Both the position numbers and the translations under genes were made by a program. From assembly GCA_964413935.1 (NCBI GenBank), contig CAYPTY010000013.1:34315-98314 (forward strand): 64,000 bases of DNA, given 5' to 3'. Below, piece by piece: positions 43,788 to 52,794 of the stretch (position 1 is its first letter; every line of letters starts with the position of its first letter). The DNA comes from CAYPTY01 sp964413935 (lineage in GTDB: Bacteria; Bacteroidota; Rhodothermia; Balneolales; Balneolaceae). The notes under the pieces were generated by a model that was given only the letters and a program-made list of their open reading frames with translations, was not told where the DNA came from and made no database searches.

Positions 43788-45689
43788 TTAATCCTTGGCT
43801 TCGGTTGCGGTGCTCAAATCCACCTGATTGTTACGCATATCGATGTCAGCCAGACGCTCACTTGGATCGATCTGTATGCGCTTTATGCTGCTTACTTCGG
43901 CAGGGATTTCAAATGAATAGGTCTTGTGTACCCACTCCCAGTCGTCCAGTACAGTTCGCTTCATATTATATTCATTCGCTTTTTCGCCCCGCATCAAACG
44001 AATGGGGATATAGAACATTTCCTGCGTTCCGTCTCTGTACTCTACCATCACATCCAGCGGCATCGGGAACTGGGTTTTTTTGCTGAGGAAGAGTTCGGTA
44101 CCCTTATCACTGGCTTTGAGTGAATCCACTGAAAAATCGATCACTTTGGTGGTTTGCACAAAATATTCATGGAACCAGTCGAGCACCATTCCGGATTCTT
44201 TCTCCACCACGCGAATAAAATCCTGTGATGTGGGATGTTTGAGTTTCCAGGTGTTGTAATAGCTGAGCATACCACTCCGGAAAGGTTCTTCACCTACGAT
44301 ATATCGGATCTGGTTTAGAAATACGGCTCCTTTTGAATAGGCCGCTCTGCCATAAGCGCCGTTACGCTGGTAATGGTCGGAGTGGGTAACCAGGGGCTCT
44401 TCAAAGCCACTTTTTGCGATCTGAATGTAACCACGTGTACTATTCTGATGCGGATCTCCATCTCGGTCAAACAGATAGGCCATGGTTTCGCTGGAGGCAA
44501 AGCTGGTGAAACCTTCATCCATCCAGGGATAAAGGCTCTCATTGGTTGCCAGTACAGCCTGAAACCAGCTGTGATAGGCTTCATGCACCGTTACACCCAC
44601 CAGGCTGCCCAGTGAACGGGCTCCGGTGATCATGGTAAGCATAGGGTATTCCATTCCTCCGTCACCACCCTGAACAACCGAATACTGTGGATAGGGATAT
44701 TCTCCAAAGTTCTCATTGGCATATTCGAATAGACGGACGGTGTACTCAGGCAGTTCTTCCCAGCGTGCTATAAAATCAGCCTGATTTTCTTCCGGGCTGT
44801 TCAAAGCCAGCATACTGTCTTCATCCACCTGATAGAAAAAGTGAAGTTTTGGTCCATTCGGAACCTGAGCGGTAGTGTGTTTATAATCCGGATCGGCACC
44901 CCAGGCAAAATCGATGACGTTCTCTGCCCTGAAATTCCAGTGCAGTTTGTCGCCCGAAGGCCTTTTCACTTGCATACCTTCTTCTTCATAGCCATGGCCA
45001 ATTTCCTGAGGATTTTGTAAAACCCCGGTAGAGGCTACCACATACTTTTTATCGATGTGGATGGTGACATCAAAATTGCCAAACACACCGTGAAATTCTC
45101 TTCCAACATAAGGATTCGGGTGCCAGCCCATGTAATCGTATTCTGCCAGTTTCGGATACCACTGCGTCATGGTGAATTCTACTCCTTCGGCATTATCCCG
45201 TCCAGATCGACGAATTTGCAGGGGAACCTGTGCATCCCATTCCATCTCCAGTGTGGTTGAAGCACCGGGCTGAAGAGGTTGAGCCAGTTTGGCTATCAGG
45301 ATGGTACCCTCCGTCTCGAATTCAAGAGCTGCACCATCTTGTTTCAGGCTTTGCACTCTCTGATAGCCGATTTCATCCTCATTCAGATTAAAAATACGGT
45401 CACGTACCCGACGGTCCGGATCCGGAATGCTGCGGGACCGAACATCCATCATGGATCCGGGCTGAAAGGCATTGAAATAAAGGTGATAATAGACCCGATC
45501 GATCAGATCTGGAGAAATATTGGTATAAACCAGACTCTGCTTGCCTTTGTACTGGTGTTTTTCGGCATCCACATCAATATCCATGGTATAATCAACATGC
45601 TGCTGCCAGTAGTTGTAAGCCTGATTCTGGGCACACACAGCTGAGCTGAATACAAAAAATGCGGTAAGGATGAAGCTGAACAATTTCAT
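43788..45689 (-). CDS. M1 family metallopeptidase, exported
   Basis: The protein is 633 aa from the chosen start. It has a signal peptide (MKLFSFILTAFFVFSSAVCAQ), the gluzincin motif HEAYH, and the third ligand Glu 18 residues on in WMDEGFTSF (HExxH-x18-E). The GxMEN substrate loop reads GGMEYPM. The open frame extends 10 codons further to 45719, but the ATG at 45689 places the signal peptide at the N terminus. It probably trims peptides in the periplasm. A sigma70-like promoter precedes it. Confidence 0.93.
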   Translation of the reverse strand: MKLFSFILTAFFVFSSAVCAQNQAYNYWQQHVDYTMDIDVDAEKHQYKGKQSLVYTNISPDLIDRVYYHLYFNAFQPGSMMDVRSRSIPDPDRRVRDRIFNLNEDEIGYQRVQSLKQDGAALEFETEGTILIAKLAQPLQPGASTTLEMEWDAQVPLQIRRSGRDNAEGVEFTMTQWYPKLAEYDYMGWHPNPYVGREFHGVFGNFDVTIHIDKKYVVASTGVLQNPQEIGHGYEEEGMQVKRPSGDKLHWNFRAENVIDFAWGADPDYKHTTAQVPNGPKLHFFYQVDEDSMLALNSPEENQADFIARWEELPEYTVRLFEYANENFGEYPYPQYSVVQGGDGGMEYPMLTMITGARSLGSLVGVTVHEAYHSWFQAVLATNESLYPWMDEGFTSFASSETMAYLFDRDGDPHQNSTRGYIQIAKSGFEEPLVTHSDHYQRNGAYGRAAYSKGAVFLNQIRYIVGEEPFRSGMLSYYNTWKLKHPTSQDFIRVVEKESGMVLDWFHEYFVQTTKVIDFSVDSLKASDKGTELFLSKKTQFPMPLDVMVEYRDGTQEMFYIPIRLMRGEKANEYNMKRTVLDDWEWVHKTYSFEIPAEVSSIKRIQIDPSERLADIDMRNNQVDLSTATEAKD

Positions 45690-45721
45690 AATGCTTTGTT
45701 TTTCTTGAATGAATGGCATGG

Positions 45722-45750
45722 ATTATAGCACAATTCTATAATTCAGCCAA
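45722..45750 (-). promoter_or_regulatory. Sigma70-like promoter of the M1 peptidase gene with inverted repeat
   Basis: Reading leftward: TTGGCT (45750-45745), 17-nt spacer, TATAAT (45727-45722), an E. coli-style promoter. The -10 lies in arm ATTATAG/CTATAAT (45722-45728 and 45736-45742, spacer 7 nt). The gene starts 33 nt on. Confidence 0.45.
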
Positions 45751-45761
45751 AGTGAGGCAGG

Positions 45762-46364
45762 TTAAAATTCGTTTCGGCTGCTGAAAGCCCGGCTCAGGGT
45801 TACTTCGTCAATAAATTCCAGCTCGGTTCCCATTGGGATACCGTAGGCGATGCGGGTTACTTTAACCTCATAGGCCTGCAGCAGTCTGTTGATGTAATAG
45901 GATGTGGCCTCGCCTTCGGCATCGGGATTGAGGGCCAGAATTATTTCCGTGATGGGTTCGTCACCGGAAATGCGCTGAAGTAGCTCCCGTATGCGGATAT
46001 CATCCGGTCCCACATTTTCCAGTGGGGAAATCACACCTCCCAGAACGTGGTATTTACCACGGAATTCATTGGTTTTTTCGATGATGTTCACATCATTGAA
46101 TTCCTCGACAACACAGATGCTGCCGTTATCTCTTTTGGGATTGGAGCAGATGGAACAGGGATTACTGTCGCTTACAGTTCCACAGACTTCGCAGTTTATG
46201 ATCTGTCTTTTGAGGCGGATAAGCGCTTCTGCCAGTCCGATTACATCCTCGTCTTTGGCCTTGAGCAGGTGAATGGCCATGCGCTGGGCCGATTTTCGAC
46301 CGGTACCGGGCAGCTTCGACAGCTGCTCGATGGCCTGTTCCAGAAGTTCAGAAGTAATTTGCAT
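45762..46364 (-). CDS. recR: Recombination protein RecR
   Basis: The 200-aa protein has the RecR helix-hairpin-helix (LSKLPGTGRKSAQRMA), a Cys4 zinc finger (CEVCGTVSDSNPCSIC) and the Toprim domain (SICVVEEFNDVNIIEKT, then YHVLGGVISPLENVGPDDI). It loads RecA onto gaps with RecF/RecO. It follows ybaB by five bases; order dnaX-ybaB-recR is conserved across bacteria. Confidence 0.97.
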   Translation of the reverse strand: MQITSELLEQAIEQLSKLPGTGRKSAQRMAIHLLKAKDEDVIGLAEALIRLKRQIINCEVCGTVSDSNPCSICSNPKRDNGSICVVEEFNDVNIIEKTNEFRGKYHVLGGVISPLENVGPDDIRIRELLQRISGDEPITEIILALNPDAEGEATSYYINRLLQAYEVKVTRIAYGIPMGTELEFIDEVTLSRAFSSRNEF

Positions 46365-46369
46365 GCGGT

Positions 46370-46714
46370 TTACAGACCGAATTTGGACATATCCATGCCG
46401 GGGATACCGCCAGGCAGAATGCCCTTATACATTTCTTCCATTTTGGCTTTGGAAGCTTCTTCTGCCTTTTCCATGGCTTTATTTACGCCGGCTACAATCA
46501 GATCTTCCAGCATTTCTTTGTCGTCTTTATCAACCACATCACGATCCATCTTGATGGAAATAATCTGCTTTTTCCCGTTGGCTGTAACCTTCACCATACC
46601 ACCGCCGGCCTCCGCCTCTACGGTCAGGTCCTCCAGGCTTTCCTGTACTTCCTGCATTTTCTGTTGCATTTCCTGCATCTTTCCGAACATATCGGCCATA
46701 TTAAACTGATTCAT
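46370..46714 (-). CDS. ybaB: YbaB/EbfC nucleoid-associated protein
   Basis: The 114-aa protein has a coiled-coil N-terminal stretch (MQEMQQKMQEVQESLEDL) and the core KVTANGKKQIISIKMDRDVVDKDDKEMLEDLIVAGVNKAMEKAEE. This is the family's DNA-binding tweezer dimer. It lies between dnaX (17 nt before) and recR (five bases after). Confidence 0.95.
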   Translation of the reverse strand: MNQFNMADMFGKMQEMQQKMQEVQESLEDLTVEAEAGGGMVKVTANGKKQIISIKMDRDVVDKDDKEMLEDLIVAGVNKAMEKAEEASKAKMEEMYKGILPGGIPGMDMSKFGL

Positions 46715-46731
46715 TTAATTTCTGATTTGAA

Positions 46732-48561
46732 TTAATACTCTAACTCTGCGCCAAAAGTCTCCACAATCGTGCGGATCATAGGGTCTTTTTCCTGCAGGTT
46801 TTTAAAACGCTCATAGGGACTTAATGATTCGGATTTATTCTCCTCAGACTGCCGGGCCACCTCTATGCAGAGACTGAAGTTACAGCCAAACTCCCTTTTC
46901 AAGCGTTTTTGCAGATCTGTTTTCTGTTCCTCAATCATCCGATGGGCAAAAGCATGCTCTACCCTGATTTTGAGGTCAAGTCCTTTTAGTTCAACCGGTT
47001 CCACCCGCTGCAGCACCATCACAAGAGTGGGGGAGAGTTCCTCCTGCAGCTTCTCACAGAAGCTGATCCATCCCTCACGAATCACATTCAATTCAGGCTT
47101 TTTTGAGGGCTGGGGCTGCTCAATTTCAGTCTCAGATGAGACAGGTTCTTCAATACGTTCCGTAACCTGAAGTCTGGCATGGGCTTTTATTTTAGCCTGA
47201 CCGTTGCCATTGCCCAGCGCGGGCGGACCGATCAGGTCAAAGTCACTTTCAGCAGTCAGTTCTGTTTCATCAACCCGGGTGACAGACTCAATCTCAGGCT
47301 CATTCAGTTCACTGCTGAGCGGATGAACCTGTTCCGAGCTGAGTTCAGGCTCCTTCTCAGCGGTCTCTTTTATTTGGCCTTCATGGGATTCAGCCGGGTT
47401 TTTTGCTTCTTTTTCGGCTGTTTCTGGGTTCAGCTCCCGGTTCTCAGGTTTTTTTTTTAAGGCTTCGAGCTCAGTGATCAAAACACCAAGTTCTTCGGAG
47501 CGTCCCATATGCATAAGTTTGATGAGCATGATTTCAAACACAATGCGGGGCTGCTGGGTATCTTTGATTCTAATCTGGGTTTCACTGACCAGATGAAGCA
47601 TGCGCATCAGGTCATCCCTTGAAAAAGCAGTGCTTTGGCCTGTATAACGGGATTTGGTTTCCGCACTGGCCTCAACCAGATGCATATTTTTGCTTTCCTG
47701 CGCGATGTAGAGATTGCGAAGGTGCTCCGCCAAGCCAACCAGGAATTCCTGTATGTCGTATCCCTGCTGCAGTACCGAATCGAAGAAAGACAGGCCACCA
47801 TCAGCATCGTGGGCTTTTATAAAGTCCATCAGCTGAAAGTAGAGATCCGATCCGACCACATTAAGCGCTCTAAGCAGCTCCTGATATTGAATATCAGTAC
47901 CGCAAAAGGCGATGGCCTGATCCATGAGACCAAGGGCATCCCTCAATGCGCCATCCGCTTTTTTAGCGATCACATGCAGGGATTCAATATCAATCCTGAT
48001 GCCCTGCTCCGCCGAAATTTTTTGAAGGCGCTCTACAATTTCGGGTACCGAAATACGCTTGAAATCGAAACGCTGTACACGCGAGAGAATGGTGGGCAGT
48101 ACTTTGTGCGGTTCGGTGGTGGCAAAAATGAAAATGACATGCTCCGGTGGCTCTTCGAGTGACTTAAGCAGGGCATTAAAGGCTGCTTTGGAGAGCATGT
48201 GCACTTCATCCACGATGTAAATTTTGTAGCGCCCGTTTTGCGGAGGGATGCGGATGTTTTCCCTTAGCATGCGGATGTCATCGACGGAATTGTTCGAAGC
48301 GGCATCAATCTCGCTGATGTTCAGCGTCTGATTCAGTGCTTCACCGTCAACCTGATCGTCAATTTCATTAATGGTGCGGGCCAGTACCCGGGCCATGGTT
48401 GTCTTGCCTACTCCGCGAGGGCCGCAGAACATATAGGCATGAGAGAGACGGTTGTTTTTGATGGCATTCTTCAGGGTGTTGGTCACATGTTCCTGAGAAA
48501 CAATGTCATCAAAAGTGCGCGGACGGTAAGTTCGGGTAAGTGCTTTGTAGGTTTCCGACAT
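46732..48561 (-). CDS. dnaX: DNA polymerase III subunit gamma/tau
   Basis: The 609-aa clamp-loader ATPase has Walker A MFCGPRGVGKTTMA at about 44-57, the DEVHMLSKAAFNALLKSLEEPP Walker B/sensor block and ILSRVQRFDFKRISV. The four-cysteine zinc module normally between the Walker A and IDAASN blocks is missing: the stretch NEIDDQVDGEALNQTLN has no Cys. Residues from about 350 are a charged, Glu/Lys-rich linker then a tau C-terminal domain (RVEPVELKGLDLKIRVEHAFAHRM). Upstream 118 nt hold no gene. Confidence 0.95.
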   Translation of the reverse strand: MSETYKALTRTYRPRTFDDIVSQEHVTNTLKNAIKNNRLSHAYMFCGPRGVGKTTMARVLARTINEIDDQVDGEALNQTLNISEIDAASNNSVDDIRMLRENIRIPPQNGRYKIYIVDEVHMLSKAAFNALLKSLEEPPEHVIFIFATTEPHKVLPTILSRVQRFDFKRISVPEIVERLQKISAEQGIRIDIESLHVIAKKADGALRDALGLMDQAIAFCGTDIQYQELLRALNVVGSDLYFQLMDFIKAHDADGGLSFFDSVLQQGYDIQEFLVGLAEHLRNLYIAQESKNMHLVEASAETKSRYTGQSTAFSRDDLMRMLHLVSETQIRIKDTQQPRIVFEIMLIKLMHMGRSEELGVLITELEALKKKPENRELNPETAEKEAKNPAESHEGQIKETAEKEPELSSEQVHPLSSELNEPEIESVTRVDETELTAESDFDLIGPPALGNGNGQAKIKAHARLQVTERIEEPVSSETEIEQPQPSKKPELNVIREGWISFCEKLQEELSPTLVMVLQRVEPVELKGLDLKIRVEHAFAHRMIEEQKTDLQKRLKREFGCNFSLCIEVARQSEENKSESLSPYERFKNLQEKDPMIRTIVETFGAELEY

Positions 48562-48679
48562 ACAAGATTTCTCCTGCTCGGAATGTACAAAAAATGACCT
48601 ATTTATTTAGGGTGATTTCGGTTGAAATCGGCACATACTCATTCAAACTTTGAGTCTGGGGTTAACTCCGGGAAGTGAA

Positions 48680-50011
48680 TTACTTCATGGTTTTTTCGAT
48701 GTCGGAAATATTTTTGGGCACATCGGTGAAGTTTTCATGTCCGTTTTCGGTAATCACTATGTTATCCTCGATCCGGATCCCGCCGAAGTCCATCATGTCC
48801 TGCAGTTTGGATTTATTCAGGAAGGGCGCTTTCTCTTCATCCTCAAAAGCCGGCTGAAGCAGAGCCGGAATGAAATAGAGTCCCGGTTCAATGGTGATCA
48901 CCATACCGGGCTGAAGGTCGCGCCGAACGCGCAGATACCGGATACCCGGCCGGTCGATGCGCTCCACGCCCTTTGGGTATCCACCCACATCATGCGTATC
49001 CAGGCCCAGAAAATGCCCAAGGCCGTGAGGGAAGAAAAGTGCAAAAATATTCTTTTCCATAAGTTCATCCAGATCGCCCTGAATGTAGCCCTCATCCTTC
49101 AGACCCTGCATCATGATCTTTGCAGCATTAAGGTGAAGCTGCTCCATCTCCATGCCCGGTCTGGTTTCTTCAATGCAGGTATTCAGGGCATTCAATACGG
49201 ATTCATAAATTGCGGCCTGAGTTGGTGTGAACGTACCATTCGCCGGGTAGCTTCGGGTGTAGTCAGAAGCATAGCCGTTGTATTCGAAACCCGCATCAGT
49301 CAGAAAAAGCTCACCATCTTTAACCTGTGAAGAGGAGTACACATAATGCAGGATTGCCGCGTTTCTCCCGGCTGCAAAAATACCGTTGTAGGCGTCCTGA
49401 AGCAGTCCGTTTTTCATCTGCACGGATTCAAAAACCGCCTTGGCTTCATATTCATACATCCCCGGATGCATGGCTTCCATCAGAGCCAGATGAGCCTCAT
49501 TGTTGACCCGGCATGCCCGGCGAAGCTGCTCCAGTTCCCAGTCGGTCTTAATCAGGCGACAGTAGGTGATGGCATCCTGCAGCGTATCCGTTTCCACTTT
49601 GATATCCCGGTCCAGATCTTCAAGGAATTCAGCCTGCTCTTCATTGAGGCAGTACACACTGTCCGGTTTGATCTGCTTCAGCACCGATAACAAATCATTG
49701 GCATAATGAAGATGATCCGGTTTGTACTCTTCCCGGTAGCTTTCCTGTGACTTTACAAAACCATGCCAGACAGCATAGTTGGCATCCCGTTTGGGGATGA
49801 AAAGGTGAAATTCTTCTTTTTTCAGATCCAGCAGCAGCTCACAATCCGGCTCATTGACTCCACTCAGATACCAGAAGTTGGATTCCTGCCGAAAAGGAAA
49901 TTCATAATCGGTATTGTAGCGGTTCATTACCTGCGCGCCCTGCAGGTAAACCACGCCGTTTTGATTATCGTCAAAGAGAGAGAACAGTTTTTCGCGATGA
50001 AGGTGATGCAT
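48680..50011 (-). CDS. pepP: Xaa-Pro aminopeptidase (M24B, aminopeptidase P)
   Basis: The 443-aa protein has the N-terminal creatinase-type domain and the M24 pita-bread fold with metal ligands in FLTDAGFEYNGYASDYTRS (Asp pair), FPHGLGHFLGLDTHD (His), VITIEPGLYF (Glu) and GGIRIEDN (Glu). It removes N-terminal residues before Pro. No signal peptide, so cytosolic. A 7-bp inverted repeat with a 17-nt spacer lies at 50015-50045, just upstream of its start. Confidence 0.93.
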   Translation of the reverse strand: MHHLHREKLFSLFDDNQNGVVYLQGAQVMNRYNTDYEFPFRQESNFWYLSGVNEPDCELLLDLKKEEFHLFIPKRDANYAVWHGFVKSQESYREEYKPDHLHYANDLLSVLKQIKPDSVYCLNEEQAEFLEDLDRDIKVETDTLQDAITYCRLIKTDWELEQLRRACRVNNEAHLALMEAMHPGMYEYEAKAVFESVQMKNGLLQDAYNGIFAAGRNAAILHYVYSSSQVKDGELFLTDAGFEYNGYASDYTRSYPANGTFTPTQAAIYESVLNALNTCIEETRPGMEMEQLHLNAAKIMMQGLKDEGYIQGDLDELMEKNIFALFFPHGLGHFLGLDTHDVGGYPKGVERIDRPGIRYLRVRRDLQPGMVITIEPGLYFIPALLQPAFEDEEKAPFLNKSKLQDMMDFGGIRIEDNIVITENGHENFTDVPKNISDIEKTMK

Positions 50012-50073
50012 ATTTTCGCTGTTTGGATGAGAGATTTTCAGCGAATATAGAACAATTTAGCCGGATGTGCTGA

Positions 50074-50991
50074 CTAAGTGTTCTTCAGGATCAGTTCGTA
50101 CAAATCCTCAATCTTATCGGCGATGCCGGTTGAAAAATCGGCTTCGAAAAGAGGCCTGAAATCGGCATTGGTATATCCCGCCTCGGTATGCAGCAGGGTA
50201 TTGGATTCGTGCCCGTTATGCAGCAGATCCAGCATGATGGACAATATGGCTACATTCTGACCTTCTTTATTCAACACTACATTCAGCCGGTTGCCGCCTT
50301 CTGGTGTTGAGGCAAATCCGACGGCAAAGCGATGCCGGGGATCGTGAGCCAACACTTTGTAGTACCCCTGCAGGTAGAAATCGACCGGCGCTGTTTCGAA
50401 GTTGAAGTAATGGATGTTTTCCGGCAGTACCTGTCTTTTGAAGAGGTATTCCGATTCCCGGATTATCCAGCGGCTGAAGGTCTCTTCCTCCGGTTGATGG
50501 CCAAGAAAACCCCGTTCCTGCCAGTAGGCCCAGGTCAGATGCGCGTCAAAATCCTGTTCCTGATAGGGTACATCCTCAAGGGGATCAGACTTGGTATTAA
50601 TTTCAAACCAGTGATCGGCAATTCCATTCGAAACCAGCAGATACCGGGCATCCACCAGCTGATTGTAACGACTGATTTGTAAACCCGCTTTTTCATCCAG
50701 TAACACCCGATCGGCCTTGCATTCGATCAGCAGTTCAGGTTCAAAGTTCTTGTTGTAGGCTATGATGTCGGCCCGTTTGCTGTGGCTGTGCGGGTCCAGC
50801 TTCAGCAGAGCTTCAATGGCAATACGGCTTGCCGGCCAGTTCAATTCATGGATAAGGTATTCAATGATCTTCAACCGGATACGCTCTTCTGGCCGGTTTT
50901 TAAAAACACTTTTAGTGACCGGATTCTTCAGCATTTTCTCCCCGTCTCTGAAGAGCTGAAGAGGATAATGCGTTAGGGACCGGCTGTGCAT
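50074..50991 (-). CDS. Lone HsdR_N-type PD-(D/E)xK nuclease protein
   Basis: The 305-aa protein has a type I restriction R-subunit N-terminal nuclease core: EERIRLKIIEYLI, then KRADIIAYN (Asp75) and ELLIECKA (Glu90-x-Lys92), then a Gln in GLQISRYNQL. The full E/D/ExK/Q set suggests a live nuclease. The helicase and translocase domains of HsdR are absent and no hsdM or hsdS is nearby. The C-terminal half (about 160 residues) is unrecognised and Trp/Tyr-rich. Small proteins with this domain are common in Bacteroidota; the role is unknown. yidC lies nine bases upstream (50992-51000). Confidence 0.8.
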   Translation of the reverse strand: MHSRSLTHYPLQLFRDGEKMLKNPVTKSVFKNRPEERIRLKIIEYLIHELNWPASRIAIEALLKLDPHSHSKRADIIAYNKNFEPELLIECKADRVLLDEKAGLQISRYNQLVDARYLLVSNGIADHWFEINTKSDPLEDVPYQEQDFDAHLTWAYWQERGFLGHQPEEETFSRWIIRESEYLFKRQVLPENIHYFNFETAPVDFYLQGYYKVLAHDPRHRFAVGFASTPEGGNRLNVVLNKEGQNVAILSIMLDLLHNGHESNTLLHTEAGYTNADFRPLFEADFSTGIADKIEDLYELILKNT

Positions 50992-51000
50992 GAGATCAGG

Positions 51001-52782
51001 TCAGGATTTGGTTTCAGCAACCTTTTGCTTATGAATGCTCTTGTTCAGATAGAATTGCTGAGCGATGGAGAGTACATTGAAGATCAGGTAGTAGAGGCTG
51101 AGTCCGGCTGCAAAGTTGTTGAAAATAAATAATAGCATGACCGGCAGGATATACTGAAATACCTTCATCTGCGGGTTGGCTGCTGCTCCGCCGCCTCCGC
51201 TCATTCCGCCGGTAATGCGAGACTGAACAATCATGGCTCCGGTCATCAAAAGTACGAAGCCGGCAATGCCGGATCCCAGGAATGGAATCTGGAAAGGCAG
51301 GTTGATGATGTAATCCGGTGCAGAGAGGTCTGAAGCCCAGAGAAATTCTTCCTGCCGGAGGATGATCGAATTCTGGAAGAAGCGCCAGAGGGTAATCAGA
51401 ATGGGGAACTGAAGCAGCATCGGTAAACAGCCACCCAGCGGATTTACTTTAGCTTTTCTGTACAGTTTCAGAGTCTCCTGCTGCTGTTTCTGCGGATTAT
51501 CTTTGTATTTCTCCTGCAGTTCTTTCATTTGAGGCTGCAGCTCCCGCATATTCGCCATGCTCTTGTAACTTCTCAGTGTCAGGGGAGAGAGTACCAGCTT
51601 AACTACAATGGCAAAAATGATAATGATGAGCCCGTAATTGGAGGTAAAACGGCTCAGGAAATCGAAAAATGGAATTACCGCGAAGCGGACAAAGGGATCA
51701 GAGAAGAAACGCATCCAGCTGTATCCCACCTCAACCATTTTGAAGGCATTGGGATCAAAAGCTTTGGTATCCTCATAGGTCAGAGGACCAACGAAAAGCT
51801 GATAGCTGATTTTTCCATCAGGCGGAATAGGCGACTGAACCGCTGAAGTATAGTTGTGACGGGTAAGCGCATCGTCCTGCTCACCGGTCTGGGTTCCGGT
51901 TAACCGCGCGGCGTTGGCCGGGGTGACCGGTTTGATGATCTGACTGAAGAATTTGGTCTTGGTGGCAACCCAGTCGATGGTGCCGTTAAAATTGTACTCA
52001 TCCGCCCCGGCTTCACTCAGTTTAAACTGCTCCAGTTCATCTGCAGCGTAAATGTAGGCTGAGGTACCCATGCCATCCTGTTTGGGATCTTTTTCGGTAG
52101 CGCGTAATGGGACGGTCCATCCGAAATCAACCGATCGCCCGATAATGTAGTCCGCAACCCCGATGAAGCGGATGTCCAGGTCAATTTCATATCGGTCCGC
52201 AAAAAAGGTATAGGTGTAAACAATCTGTCTCCCATCGCCTATGTCAAGAGCATAGCTTAGTTCCCCCTCTCCATCTTGCAGCAGAATGCTGGTTTGGTTG
52301 GTATCAACCGGTTGAAAAAGGAGATCACGGGTTTCAACATTGTAATTTTGTGTGCTGAGGAAACCAACGTTATATACCGATCCTACAGAATCGTGGATCA
52401 TCTCAACGGGTGAGCCACTCCAGGTATCGTGTCTTTTCAGCTGATAGGAACGGGGACCGGCACCCAGGTTGGTGAATTCGGCCACAAAATAAGGGGTCTC
52501 AACTCTGGTAATGAGGGTATCCTGAATGGAGGCTTCTGCAAACATGCCAACCGGAGCGCTGCGCTGTGGCTGCTGCCGCTCACGCACAACAGGCTGGTCT
52601 TCCACTTCAATGGGGAAGTCCTCATCATCACTTTTTAGTTGCTCGGCTGCGGCAACGCTATCCTGCCGGGCGGCCTCCTGTTTTCTGCGTTCAATTTCTT
52701 CGGCATCGGGCATGGTGAAATAAAACCAGCCGGCCATAAGGATGAAGATGAGGGTTAAACCGATGGCAGTATTCTTGTCCAA
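51001..52782 (-). CDS. yidC: Membrane protein insertase YidC
   Basis: The 593-aa protein has an N-terminal helix (about 6-26), a large periplasmic beta-sandwich domain (about 60-355), then the 60KD_IMP core with helices near 370-405, the cytosolic hairpin YKSMANMRELQPQMKELQEKY, and further helices with LGGCLPMLLQFPILITLWRFF and PVMLLFIFNNFAAGLSLYYL. It inserts membrane proteins with or without SecYEG. It follows rnpA by 12 nt in the rpmH-rnpA-yidC group; the usual small yidD gene is missing here. Confidence 0.96.
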   Translation of the reverse strand: MDKNTAIGLTLIFILMAGWFYFTMPDAEEIERRKQEAARQDSVAAAEQLKSDDEDFPIEVEDQPVVRERQQPQRSAPVGMFAEASIQDTLITRVETPYFVAEFTNLGAGPRSYQLKRHDTWSGSPVEMIHDSVGSVYNVGFLSTQNYNVETRDLLFQPVDTNQTSILLQDGEGELSYALDIGDGRQIVYTYTFFADRYEIDLDIRFIGVADYIIGRSVDFGWTVPLRATEKDPKQDGMGTSAYIYAADELEQFKLSEAGADEYNFNGTIDWVATKTKFFSQIIKPVTPANAARLTGTQTGEQDDALTRHNYTSAVQSPIPPDGKISYQLFVGPLTYEDTKAFDPNAFKMVEVGYSWMRFFSDPFVRFAVIPFFDFLSRFTSNYGLIIIIFAIVVKLVLSPLTLRSYKSMANMRELQPQMKELQEKYKDNPQKQQQETLKLYRKAKVNPLGGCLPMLLQFPILITLWRFFQNSIILRQEEFLWASDLSAPDYIINLPFQIPFLGSGIAGFVLLMTGAMIVQSRITGGMSGGGGAAANPQMKVFQYILPVMLLFIFNNFAAGLSLYYLIFNVLSIAQQFYLNKSIHKQKVAETKS

Positions 52783-52794
52783 TTCGGGAAGTGC

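Noticed and set aside
48562..48679. 118-nt gap upstream of dnaX tested for signal recognition particle RNA
   Set aside because: The conserved SRP RNA loop and GGAAGGAAGCAG-type segment are absent. Only a 6-bp hairpin GATTTC-GGTT-GAAATC (48614-48629) is present.
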